Shown here piece after piece: positions 50,711 to 58,716 of a DNA stretch of 64,000 nt (the stretch's first letter is position 1; every line of letters begins with the position of its first letter). The notes beneath the pieces are model-generated. The model had not been told where the DNA came from. It searched no databases and saw only the letters and a program-made list of their open reading frames with translations. The position numbers and the translations under genes were made by a program. This stretch comes from a virus, in the IMG/VR virus record IMGVR_UViG_3300009509_000001, positions 1 through 64,000 of that record; one strand, given 5' to 3'.

Positions 50711-52386
50711 TTGGTGCCTCCGCTTACCATGTAATCGAGGAGATTCTTGTACTCCTCGTCGGTCATGTTTCCGCCTTCACGCAGCTTCTTGATGGCCGTG
50801 ATGGCCTTGCGGCCGACCTTCTTGGTTTTGCTGCGCGCGGCCTTGACGTCCTTCTCGGACTGGGTACGACGCTCGGCGCCCTTTTCCTTGAGATCCATTT
50901 CGCGTTCCTTGACGGAGAGTTCGCGCTCTTTGAGAGCGTCGGACTTGGCGTCGCGGCGCGGGGCCTTCTTTTCACCGCCGCCGGCTTTCGCCGGAGCGCC
51001 CTTAGCCCCTGCGGACCCGTCGAGAATGTCGCCGACGCGCCCGGCATCGAGACCGGCCTTGTACTTGGCGGCCCGGTCCTCAAGCTGCTTGGCAGCCAGA
51101 TCGACGTCGGTTATCCGCCCCTTGGCGATCTCCTTGCCGATGGCCTGGAGTTCCTTGATGGTGGCCGGATCGGAAACGTTGCCCTGGACGAGCTGCTGGC
51201 GTACCAGCGACTTCAGCCACGAGCTGTATTTCGGATCCAACAGGTCGGGCATTGCGCCGACGACGTTGTTGTATGCCTCCATCGTTTCGTCGATGGGATA
51301 ATCTTTGGTAAAATCGTCGGCCGCGACGTCCACGAACGCCTGCGTGGCCCGGATCTGGTTGAGGCGGTTGCGCAGAGTGGCGTCAAACGCCTCCTCTTCG
51401 CCGACCTTCTTTTCCTTGGTCAGCTGCTCGTACATCGGGGTCTTGGCGAAGTTGATGACCGGGTCGAGAAGACGCTGGGCGCTTCCCTTGACCGCCGCCC
51501 CGACTCCGCGTGCGGCACCGCCGACGTTGCCCAGGGACGTCATTCCCCGAACACCTTCGCCTGCCTCTTCCTGAAACTGCTCTGCTACGCCCAGCTCGGG
51601 AAGCGTCAGCGCCACTTTCTTGAGCAGACGGTTGAAATGGTTGTATGACCGGGCCTCGTCGATTGCGATGCTTACGCTGGTATAGGGTTCCTCCAGCGGG
51701 AAGATCGCGGCGGCCGCAGTCTTGTGGAGTTTGAATTCCGTGGACGTGTGCGCTCCGACCAGCTTCATCAGCCGGACGCCGTCGTCGCCGTAACGGTTGA
51801 CGGCTAAGCGTGCGACCTTCATCATCGGCTTGCTGGGCATGCGCCGGATGACGCTGCAGATACGATGGATGGCGTCCTCGCTTGCCTGCTTGTGCATCGA
51901 GATCTTTTCGCGGAATTTGTCGATGCTGCGGCTCAGGTTGTCGGTCGCGGTCATGATTTGTCGGTCCAGGCAACGGACGTCGACCGGCTTCGGCTCGGCA
52001 CCCAGATCGAAGGCGACCTTGCTCAGGCCGTGCACCCTCAACGTGTTCTCCTGGAGAGCCGGTATCGGCAGGTCGAGTGCGGCGGAAGCCGCCTTCTTGT
52101 GGTATCCGTAGATAATGTTGATGACGATGTTGGGATCGATGAGCGGAATGTCTTCGGCGCGGTCTTCACTCGCGCGCTTCTGGAGCGTATGAATGCTCTT
52201 CGACTTGTTGTAGGCTTCGCATGCGCGCCGGACGAGTTCCGGGGTCATGCCGTCGAACTGCGTGAAAGTTTCCGCTGCCACTTTGTTCAGGTCGGCGTCA
52301 GGCGTGAATCTCGTTTTGTCGATTATCTGCTCGATGGCCGACATGACCGACTGTTCAAGGGCTTTGTCAAGTTTCTTGAAACTCAT
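50707..52386 (-). CDS. Large head-block protein with many K-x-A motifs
   Basis: The 559-residue protein is mostly helical and charged. The motif recurs at least five times (LNKVAAET, LQKRASEDR, YHKKAASAA, MHKQASEDA, LHKTAAAA), mainly in the first 240 residues. The C-terminal 120 residues form a Lys/Glu-rich coiled coil (LKERELSVKEREMDLKEKG). It precedes the candidate protease and overlaps it by four bases. An internal head or core protein processed at the motifs is plausible. No known family. Confidence 0.45.
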   Translation of the reverse strand: MSFKKLDKALEQSVMSAIEQIIDKTRFTPDADLNKVAAETFTQFDGMTPELVRRACEAYNKSKSIHTLQKRASEDRAEDIPLIDPNIVINIIYGYHKKAASAALDLPIPALQENTLRVHGLSKVAFDLGAEPKPVDVRCLDRQIMTATDNLSRSIDKFREKISMHKQASEDAIHRICSVIRRMPSKPMMKVARLAVNRYGDDGVRLMKLVGAHTSTEFKLHKTAAAAIFPLEEPYTSVSIAIDEARSYNHFNRLLKKVALTLPELGVAEQFQEEAGEGVRGMTSLGNVGGAARGVGAAVKGSAQRLLDPVINFAKTPMYEQLTKEKKVGEEEAFDATLRNRLNQIRATQAFVDVAADDFTKDYPIDETMEAYNNVVGAMPDLLDPKYSSWLKSLVRQQLVQGNVSDPATIKELQAIGKEIAKGRITDVDLAAKQLEDRAAKYKAGLDAGRVGDILDGSAGAKGAPAKAGGGEKKAPRRDAKSDALKERELSVKEREMDLKEKGAERRTQSEKDVKAARSKTKKVGRKAITAIKKLREGGNMTDEEYKNLLDYMVSGGTK

Positions 52387-52389
52387 GCC

Positions 52390-53220
52390 TTATACCTCAT
52401 CTTGAAATTTGTTAATAGCTATCATTTCATCTTCAAGCGTCATCGACTCGTCCGGACGTCGTATCGCGGACTCCAACGCGTCGAAAACTTCCGCCAGCAT
52501 GGCCCGATCATCATGAGTGTTGTCGTCATCGGGCCTTGTGGACTCCTTGTGCCACAGAGCCGTAAGGCTCGCTGCGGGAGTACCAGCACTATCTATTAAC
52601 TTAGCACCGGTATGGATAGATTTCAAAACTTCCTTGACGTGCGTGCTTATGCCGAGCCCCTGCATCCACTGGGCGAGCTCCGGCTCCAGGTGTTTTCCGT
52701 CTATCGCATACTTCGAAAATTTGTCTATTCCGCCGCCATAGGCGACGACCTTCCACATGTACGCCGTGTCGAACTTGTCCTTTCGAGTGATGCTCCTGTT
52801 CGGCACGAAAATGTTCTTGTGCACCCAGAACGGTTTGTCTCTGTCGGCCGCCACGTCGAAGAACAGGTGCTGGTACAGCTTTACCAGCCGAGGCGTAAGG
52901 AACCTGGACACGTACGCCTGGAAAAACTCGATGTCGGCGTCTTCGGCCAGCAGCCCGGCCTCCATGATGTCCCGGAACCCGCTGACGCTGTTGTCCCGGT
53001 AGATCTCCAGCGCGAGCACGAGCCCACGTATATGCCCGTTGTTGCGGAGCATGTCCTTATCCAGCGACTGGTTGTAGTACCGTACGATCAGCTCCTTCAA
53101 CCGCTTGACGCCGTCATCCGGGCACTGGCCGTAGACCGGGAGATTCGCTTTCTCCCGCTCCACTTCGCGCATGGCGATCTGAAACCGCCAGTCGGGTCTG
53201 TCTGTGAATGGACTATCCAA
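52390..53220 (-). CDS. Head-block protein of unknown function
   Basis: The frame gives 276 residues from a TTG at 53220 that overlaps the previous TAG; an ATG at 53172 (MREVEREKANLPVYG) is an alternative start and neither has a strong ribosome site. The protein is helical and charged, with aromatic segments (EFFQAYVSRFLTPRLVKLYQ, YMWKVVAYGGGIDKFSKYA). It lacks the K-x-A-S motif of its neighbours. It may be a portal-vertex or core component, by location only. Confidence 0.4.
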   Translation of the reverse strand: MDSPFTDRPDWRFQIAMREVEREKANLPVYGQCPDDGVKRLKELIVRYYNQSLDKDMLRNNGHIRGLVLALEIYRDNSVSGFRDIMEAGLLAEDADIEFFQAYVSRFLTPRLVKLYQHLFFDVAADRDKPFWVHKNIFVPNRSITRKDKFDTAYMWKVVAYGGGIDKFSKYAIDGKHLEPELAQWMQGLGISTHVKEVLKSIHTGAKLIDSAGTPAASLTALWHKESTRPDDDNTHDDRAMLAEVFDALESAIRRPDESMTLEDEMIAINKFQDEV

Positions 53221-55408
53221 AGTTTTCCGTCAGCTCGTCTGCGAATAGGTTGGCGTCGCTTCCACTGGTCGACTTGTGCAGGAACAGCGTCAGGTCGCTG
53301 AGATTCTGGAAGTTGTCGCGGAGACTGTCTTCCAGCTCGCTCATCTTTTCCTGACCGTACTGATCCTTGAACTGGTTGTAGTGCCAGTAGAACATGAAGA
53401 GGATGCGGCCGATGCGGTCAAGCGCCAGCAGCAGATCCTGCATATAGTCCTCGACCATCCGGCTTGGGCTGCCGTTGGCGGCCAGCGCCTTCAGGACGCT
53501 GACGTCCATGACGTCCTTGACGCCTTTCTCACTGGCCTTGACGACCTTGTCGACATCGCCCTCGGCCATGGCCGGGTCGAGCGTCTCATTCTCTTCGAAC
53601 GGGGTCACGTCTTCATAGTAGACGCTCTTGACCTTTTCGTCGTCTTCACCGATCTGCGGAGCAGCGTACTTGACCAGGTAGTCGGTGCGGTCGGGCCGTC
53701 CGACGCTGGCCTGTTTGCTCAGCATCTGGCGGGCATCCGGGGCACTGATCTTGTGCTGTTTGATCAGCTTGAGCAGCGCCGCGTTCTTGGTGAGCATGCG
53801 CTCCTTGCCGAACTTGCTGTCCAGCGAGAAGCTCAGCCCATCGGTCTGAATGGTAAGGCCACGCCATCCGGCGGTCTTTATGATCTTGTGCTTGATGGTC
53901 TCGATGTCGCCGAACGCCATATCCATGTCGCAACATCCGCGCAGCGCCACGATCCGTGCGCCTTCGGGGATGTACAGGTGCGTTCCCTTGCGGCATACTT
54001 CACCAGGCTTACCGGTCAACTCGATGATGCCCTTCGTGTCCACCCAGTCATGGGTGTCGGTGTCGCATGGAAGCTTCACCTGGGCGATCTTGTTGCCGAT
54101 GATGGAGGAATCGTTGCCCGTGCGGAATTCCTGGTAATTGCCCTTGCTGTCGATGGCGATGCAGTTCTGCCATTCCCATCTCTTCAGCGTGTCGTCGCTT
54201 TCCGGCGATTCTTCCGCCGGGCCGTCGCTCTCGGCGTCGTCGAACTTGCGGAGCAGGTTCGTCGGCTTGATGCCGATGCCCATAAGGTCGGTCGCTTCCC
54301 GGGCCTCGAGTGTGCGGGCCAGCAAAGGCTGCTCGCACTTGACGGCCACGGAGGGCCGGTCGAGATCGATGACGACGCAGGTGAAAGCCTTGATGTCGAC
54401 GGTGTTGCCGCCGTCCGGGTGCTTCCAGCTACCCTTCTTCTGCGGCTGCACGATGACGTAGCATTTGCGGAAGCTGCCGTCGGCCAACAGGATCTCGTAG
54501 TACCCGTTCTTGACCGGCGTGCTGAGACTGCCGCTGTCCTGCTTGTCGGTGAACACCGTGGACGTGTACTCGCGGTTGTCGACCACGTACAGGCCGTCGC
54601 GAAGCACCACTTCCTTAGCCTTGTCGTCCAGCTTCTGGACGGCTTCGGCGTCATCGATGCTGACGACCTGGAGATCGCTCTGATCGACCGTGTCCTCGAC
54701 CTTCAGCGAGTAACTGCCGTCCTGCACTTCGGTACCGTCGGCGGCAGGGGTCTGATCCTGCACGGCGGCCGCGATCTTGCGAATCGACTCGGGCTCGTAG
54801 TGGGCCAGCACGGCATTCGCGAAATCCGGATTGCCGTTCATGGTGCGCATGAAACTGACGAACGCGTGCTTCCCGAGGCGTGGAATCCACGTGCGCAAGT
54901 CGAATGCATTGTAATCGTAACGATCGTAAACGGTGAGCATGTCTTCGACGTCCACGTCGCGCAGCAGCGAATTGTCACTGGCGCCCTTGAACATGATGCT
55001 GTTGCTCTTGCCGTCGCGGCGGAGGCTGACGCCGTCGGCACGTTTCGGGTTGCTCTTCGGCATGTCGCCGGCGGGTTCGCCGAGCACGGTGGCCCGGTTC
55101 GACTTGATGTAGCTTACCCAGCTGTCCTTGGCCGGTACGAACTGGCTCTTCTCCGGCAGATACATCATATCGTATCCACGGATGCGTCCGTTCAGGAGGA
55201 AGCACGGCACATAGATCCACTGGTCGCCGATCTTGTAGACCATGACGCCCATTCCGCGGGTGCCTTCGTCATCGCGTTCGATCAGCTGGAAACCGACCTT
55301 GTATTCACTGAGAGACGGGAGCCGCTGTGTGATCTCCGCCTCGGCTACGTTCGACAACTTGATTTCGAAGTCATCTGCCGATGCATTCTTTCTGAGTACG
55401 TTTATCAT
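53213..55408 (-). CDS. Large internal head/virion protein with K-x-A motifs
   Basis: The 731-residue protein follows the beta-prime C-terminal gene with one base between them. Its N-terminus already carries the motif (MINVLRKNASADDF), and it recurs as IRKIAAAV, LTKNAALL, LSKQASVG and LVKYAAPQ. A strand-rich domain spans about 40-120 and 280-480; the final 120 residues are helical (MQDLLLALDRIGRILFMFYW). I recognise no fold. Linkage to the polymerase gene and shared motifs suggest a co-packaged protein, perhaps a polymerase partner. Confidence 0.45.
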   Translation of the reverse strand: MINVLRKNASADDFEIKLSNVAEAEITQRLPSLSEYKVGFQLIERDDEGTRGMGVMVYKIGDQWIYVPCFLLNGRIRGYDMMYLPEKSQFVPAKDSWVSYIKSNRATVLGEPAGDMPKSNPKRADGVSLRRDGKSNSIMFKGASDNSLLRDVDVEDMLTVYDRYDYNAFDLRTWIPRLGKHAFVSFMRTMNGNPDFANAVLAHYEPESIRKIAAAVQDQTPAADGTEVQDGSYSLKVEDTVDQSDLQVVSIDDAEAVQKLDDKAKEVVLRDGLYVVDNREYTSTVFTDKQDSGSLSTPVKNGYYEILLADGSFRKCYVIVQPQKKGSWKHPDGGNTVDIKAFTCVVIDLDRPSVAVKCEQPLLARTLEAREATDLMGIGIKPTNLLRKFDDAESDGPAEESPESDDTLKRWEWQNCIAIDSKGNYQEFRTGNDSSIIGNKIAQVKLPCDTDTHDWVDTKGIIELTGKPGEVCRKGTHLYIPEGARIVALRGCCDMDMAFGDIETIKHKIIKTAGWRGLTIQTDGLSFSLDSKFGKERMLTKNAALLKLIKQHKISAPDARQMLSKQASVGRPDRTDYLVKYAAPQIGEDDEKVKSVYYEDVTPFEENETLDPAMAEGDVDKVVKASEKGVKDVMDVSVLKALAANGSPSRMVEDYMQDLLLALDRIGRILFMFYWHYNQFKDQYGQEKMSELEDSLRDNFQNLSDLTLFLHKSTSGSDANLFADELTENFG

Positions 55409-55409
55409 G

Positions 55410-57233
55410 TCAGACCTCGTTTATGTTTACTAGCCTCGGGAAATAGGAAATGCTGTCCTTCTCGCTGACAGCTCCTCTGGTGGCGGCTCTGGTCACCGTT
55501 CGTTTAAGATTTTCACCCGCCAACTGCGTCATGAGATCGGGGTCCGTGCTCATGAAGTCCTGCGCACGGATGATCTCCGGTTCGAAAGGTGGCGGGCTCG
55601 CATGCGTCATAACCTGTTTTACACCGGCTGCCTGAAGCTTTCTGATCACGCGCGGCGTTATGCGCGTTCCAATGGTGTAATGCAGGTATGGCTGTTCTAA
55701 GTATAACTTATTCGCCGTAGTGACCGTTTTCAACCCAGCCCCCTCACGCGGCGTCCAATCGGCGGCCAACGTGTTGTAGTTTATCACGTCGTCCGGAAGG
55801 TGGCCGTTGATTCCCTCCGGGTCGGTGATGCGCACCTTGTTGACGAATTCACGGGCAAGGTACTCGAGATTCCGACGGTCGGTTCCGCTGTTCGAATTCT
55901 TCAGCAGGCTGCGAAGATGATTCAGGAAGTATACCCGGCCTTCGCCGATTCCCTTGTGCTTCACGAGCTCGGCGGCGTTGAGCATGCCGTTGGTCATCAT
56001 GTCGCCGGCCTCCACCGTGTCACCCTGTTTTACCGTGATGTCGTAGCCTTCGGGCACATAGTGCTTCTCACTGCCGACCCACAGAAACGTCCCGCCCTGG
56101 GCGGCCTTGGCGACTCTGGCGACCTTTCCGTCCACCTGGGACAGTACTGCGGCGCCAGGAAATTCCTTGGGCACCTGAAAAAACTTGTTGACGGCCTTGA
56201 AGCCGCTCTCCTGCTTCTGCGTGCTGCCGATCTCCCCGCCGGCATGCTTCGAGCTGATGGCGCTCTGGGTAAGCGGCTCGATGAAACTTCTGGCGCCCGT
56301 AATCCCCACGGTGTCGCCGATGTCCGGCAACGTCCCGGTTTCGCGCACTCCCGCGCACTTGGCGCAGATGCCCTCTTTGGCTTTGCAGTTCAGGGCGCTT
56401 CGGCCCACGATCTTCTTATCCTTGATCAGCGCGGAGTTCTCGTCGTCGATGATCGTCCCTGCCGGAAGACCCGCGATCGGCTTGGCCAGCACGGTTCCGA
56501 TGTTGTCCGGATCGTCGCCGTCCAGCTCGAGGCCCTCGGTCGTTCCGCAATCCTCCGTGGTCACCACGTCGCGATGACTCACGTTGGTGAGTTGCTTTCC
56601 GAAGTAACCGCTGTCGGCCGTCGCGAACTGCACGTCCACGTAACCTTTGCGCCCGCCGTGACTGGCGGCCCAGTAGGACAGTGGGCTCACGCCCTCGGCG
56701 TAGCCCTCTAAGTTTGGATAAGGCACGGGCCTTCCCTTGGAGTCGGCGCTTATGAGGTTGCCGAGCAGCAGCTGACGCAGCTGAAAGGCTTTACCGCGGC
56801 TCCCGCTGTTGATCTGGAGTGCGAACGCGCCATTGCGGTCGCTGACCGCCTTCAACAGGTCGTCGTCGATCGTGGCGCTGAAGTCCTGGACCATTTTGAG
56901 GACGGCCTGCTCCTTCTGCTCTGGGCTCAGCAGCGGGCTGTCATACGTCTGGTCGACCTTTTCCTTCAAGGCGTCGCGCCGTTGTTTGATCTCCGGCGGG
57001 ATCTTGAAGTCTTCAAGGCTAAGCGAGGCTTCGCGACCGTACAGCGACGCCACGTTGATGCCGATCGTGTTCAGCTTCTGGAGCGACTCGACATACTTGT
57101 CGGGGTCTTCCTGGGCCATGCGGGTGAACAGCTTGCCGACGGCACGCTTGTCCAACGCTCCCTGGAAGTCCTTGTAGCCTTCCGGTAGTGCTTCCCTGAC
57201 CTTTTCACGGCCCAATGTGGTTACTGCGCTCAT
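55410..57233 (-). CDS. DNA-directed RNA polymerase beta-prime subunit, C-terminal half
   Basis: The 607-residue protein covers the catalytic C-terminal half of beta-prime. The bridge-helix start is NSGSRGKAFQLRQL (about 140-155). The trigger-loop region is ASHGGRKGYVDVQFATADSG with its His (about 190). The second zinc site has all four Cys (TEDCGTTEG near 227; NCKAKEGICAKC at 280-291). Then follows GDTVGITGARSFIEPLTQSA, equal to the GE.VGiiAAQSIGEPGTQ block. Large lineage-specific insertions of bacterial proteins are missing, so it is shorter. The N-terminal half with the Mg-binding loop is encoded in the beta fusion gene, two genes upstream. Confidence 0.9.
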   Translation of the reverse strand: MSAVTTLGREKVREALPEGYKDFQGALDKRAVGKLFTRMAQEDPDKYVESLQKLNTIGINVASLYGREASLSLEDFKIPPEIKQRRDALKEKVDQTYDSPLLSPEQKEQAVLKMVQDFSATIDDDLLKAVSDRNGAFALQINSGSRGKAFQLRQLLLGNLISADSKGRPVPYPNLEGYAEGVSPLSYWAASHGGRKGYVDVQFATADSGYFGKQLTNVSHRDVVTTEDCGTTEGLELDGDDPDNIGTVLAKPIAGLPAGTIIDDENSALIKDKKIVGRSALNCKAKEGICAKCAGVRETGTLPDIGDTVGITGARSFIEPLTQSAISSKHAGGEIGSTQKQESGFKAVNKFFQVPKEFPGAAVLSQVDGKVARVAKAAQGGTFLWVGSEKHYVPEGYDITVKQGDTVEAGDMMTNGMLNAAELVKHKGIGEGRVYFLNHLRSLLKNSNSGTDRRNLEYLAREFVNKVRITDPEGINGHLPDDVINYNTLAADWTPREGAGLKTVTTANKLYLEQPYLHYTIGTRITPRVIRKLQAAGVKQVMTHASPPPFEPEIIRAQDFMSTDPDLMTQLAGENLKRTVTRAATRGAVSEKDSISYFPRLVNINEV

Positions 57234-57237
57234 TTAT

Positions 57238-57942
57238 CTACTTCAGGGGTTCGGGCACGCCACCTGCCGCCCATGATTTCGCGGATTCATGAAGACCAGC
57301 CGCAGCACCGCCGTAAAGCAACGTTCGAAGAGCCGTTGCGAGGGCGCCTTTGCCGGCGGTTTTCAACTTTGCACGCGTCGGGATGCCCGGCGCACTCTTT
57401 ATCTTTCCTGGGCTGACGTTCATCCCCTTCGGAGCATTTACTCCGATAGACATCTTCTTGGGCTTTCCAGCCTGGGCAGCCTCGAACTTGGCGAGTTCGC
57501 CTGCCTCGAGCTTGTTAAGATCGTACAAAGACTTCAAACCGCTCCCAATGCCAAAGACGGGTGCAGCGACTCCGGTGACCTTGGCTACGTTCCCGGTTGC
57601 GGCATCCGCAGCCGTCTCGAGAATCCCGCGATTGGCGAGTTTCTTCTTTTCGGCGAGAAGCTTGTCGTAATCTTCGTATTCCTTTTCCTTCTTCTTGCCC
57701 TGGGCCGACAGGTACGAGCCGACCCCGGCCCCGGCAGTGGCACCGAGGCCAGCGCCGAGTATGCCGGCACCCGCGCCCTTCAGTCCGAGCCCGTAACGCG
57801 TAAGCAGGTAGCCCATTCCGCCGCCGCCGAGAGTGGTCAATGCCAGAAGCATCGCACGTTGCTTGGATGCATCCTTGCTCGACGGCTTGGCGTCCTTCTT
57901 GTCTTCGTCGCCCGCTGTTTTGTAAAGTAGGTACTGTCGCAC
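57238..57942 (-). CDS. Glycine-zipper membrane-active protein between polymerase genes
   Basis: I choose the GTG at 57942 (MRQYLLYKTAGDEDKKD) because AAGGAGG lies six bases upstream, overlapping the previous stop. The 234-residue protein has a hydrophobic segment (MLLALTTLGGGGMGYLLTRY) followed by a glycine zipper (GAGAGILGAGLGATAGAGVG). A Lys-rich coil and a second hydrophobic stretch (ALATALRTLLYGGAAAGL) follow. Glycine zippers insert in or pack within membranes. A role in ejection of internal proteins is possible. It carries KTAG twice, a relative of the head-block motif. Confidence 0.5.
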   Translation of the reverse strand: MRQYLLYKTAGDEDKKDAKPSSKDASKQRAMLLALTTLGGGGMGYLLTRYGLGLKGAGAGILGAGLGATAGAGVGSYLSAQGKKKEKEYEDYDKLLAEKKKLANRGILETAADAATGNVAKVTGVAAPVFGIGSGLKSLYDLNKLEAGELAKFEAAQAGKPKKMSIGVNAPKGMNVSPGKIKSAPGIPTRAKLKTAGKGALATALRTLLYGGAAAGLHESAKSWAAGGVPEPLK

Positions 57943-57953
57943 TGTCGGCCTCC

Positions 57954-58685
57954 TTATCGAGCCAGCTTGGTTTTGCTCCAATCGATGACGCTGGCCGTTT
58001 TCGGCAAGGTTTCACCTGGAGGGAGCCCGGCATCCATCTCTGAAAATCCAGGAGCTCCTGAAAGTTGGTCTGCAGCGAGGGCCGCTGCCGCATTGTCGAT
58101 TTCGGACGGTTCGGCCTGCGCCGGCGTCGGTTCGGTATCGCCGCCCATGCCGACGTCACCGGCCGGAAGCTGCACGCCCATGGCTGCAGCCAATGCCGAC
58201 AAGCGATCGTCCACGGCCTGCATTTTGGCCATGATGTCCTTGTTCGTGGCGCGGCCGGATTCTTCTTTCTCCTTGCCGCCGCTCACTTCCTGCAAAATCT
58301 GCTGAAGGTCTTCGAGATTGAGCTGAACGGGGGTTCCCGCCGCCGCTTCCATCTCTTCCATTCCGGGCTCCGGGGGCATTCCGCCGCCCATTGCCATTGC
58401 AGCCATCGGATCACCGCCCATAGCTGCCATCGGATCACCGCCCATTGCGACCGGGTCCATCGGCATTCCGCCGCCGCCCATTGCGGCCATCGGATCACCG
58501 CCCATAGCTGCCATCGGATCACCGCCAGGAGGCATGCCACCCATTGCGGCCATCGGGTCCATCGGCGGGGCACCACCACCCATGGCAGCAGCCTGAGCTT
58601 CTTGCGTTACGGGGTTGAAGGCGTTCTTTTTCAGCCCGTTTCTGGCCTCGGCTGCCTGTTTCTTCAATAGGTTAAGGTCAATCAT
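57954..58685 (-). CDS. Met/Gly/Ala repeat protein between polymerase genes
   Basis: The ATG at 58685 (MIDLNLLKKQAAEARNGLKK) follows AGGAGGAATC, which decides the start. The 243-residue protein has an N-terminal helix and then about 75 residues of GGDPMAAM-type repeats. A helical segment (LNLEDLQQILQEVSG, IMAKMQAVDDRLSALAAAMG) follows, then an acidic linker ending LPKTASVIDWSKTKLAR. The final K-x-A-S motif matches the head-block set. No family is known; it may be an internal head protein or core filler. Confidence 0.45.
   Translation of the reverse strand: MIDLNLLKKQAAEARNGLKKNAFNPVTQEAQAAAMGGGAPPMDPMAAMGGMPPGGDPMAAMGGDPMAAMGGGGMPMDPVAMGGDPMAAMGGDPMAAMAMGGGMPPEPGMEEMEAAAGTPVQLNLEDLQQILQEVSGGKEKEESGRATNKDIMAKMQAVDDRLSALAAAMGVQLPAGDVGMGGDTEPTPAQAEPSEIDNAAAALAADQLSGAPGFSEMDAGLPPGETLPKTASVIDWSKTKLAR
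58381..58580. repeat. 24-bp tandem repeats coding for MGGDPMAA units
   Basis: Imperfect 24-bp units (for example cccatagctgccatcggatc plus four bases) repeat in frame with some degenerate copies, encoding Met/Gly/Asp/Pro-rich linker. The 8-codon unit keeps the frame on gain or loss. Confidence 0.75.
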
Positions 58686-58716
58686 GATTCCTCCTGAGTT
58701 TCTATTTAATATAGTC

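Noticed and set aside
53276-55468. A 730-codon open frame on the plus strand
   Set aside because: It lies exactly opposite a minus-strand gene with K-x-A motifs, a good ribosome site and one-base spacing to the polymerase gene. The plus frame is a composition effect of GC-rich third positions.
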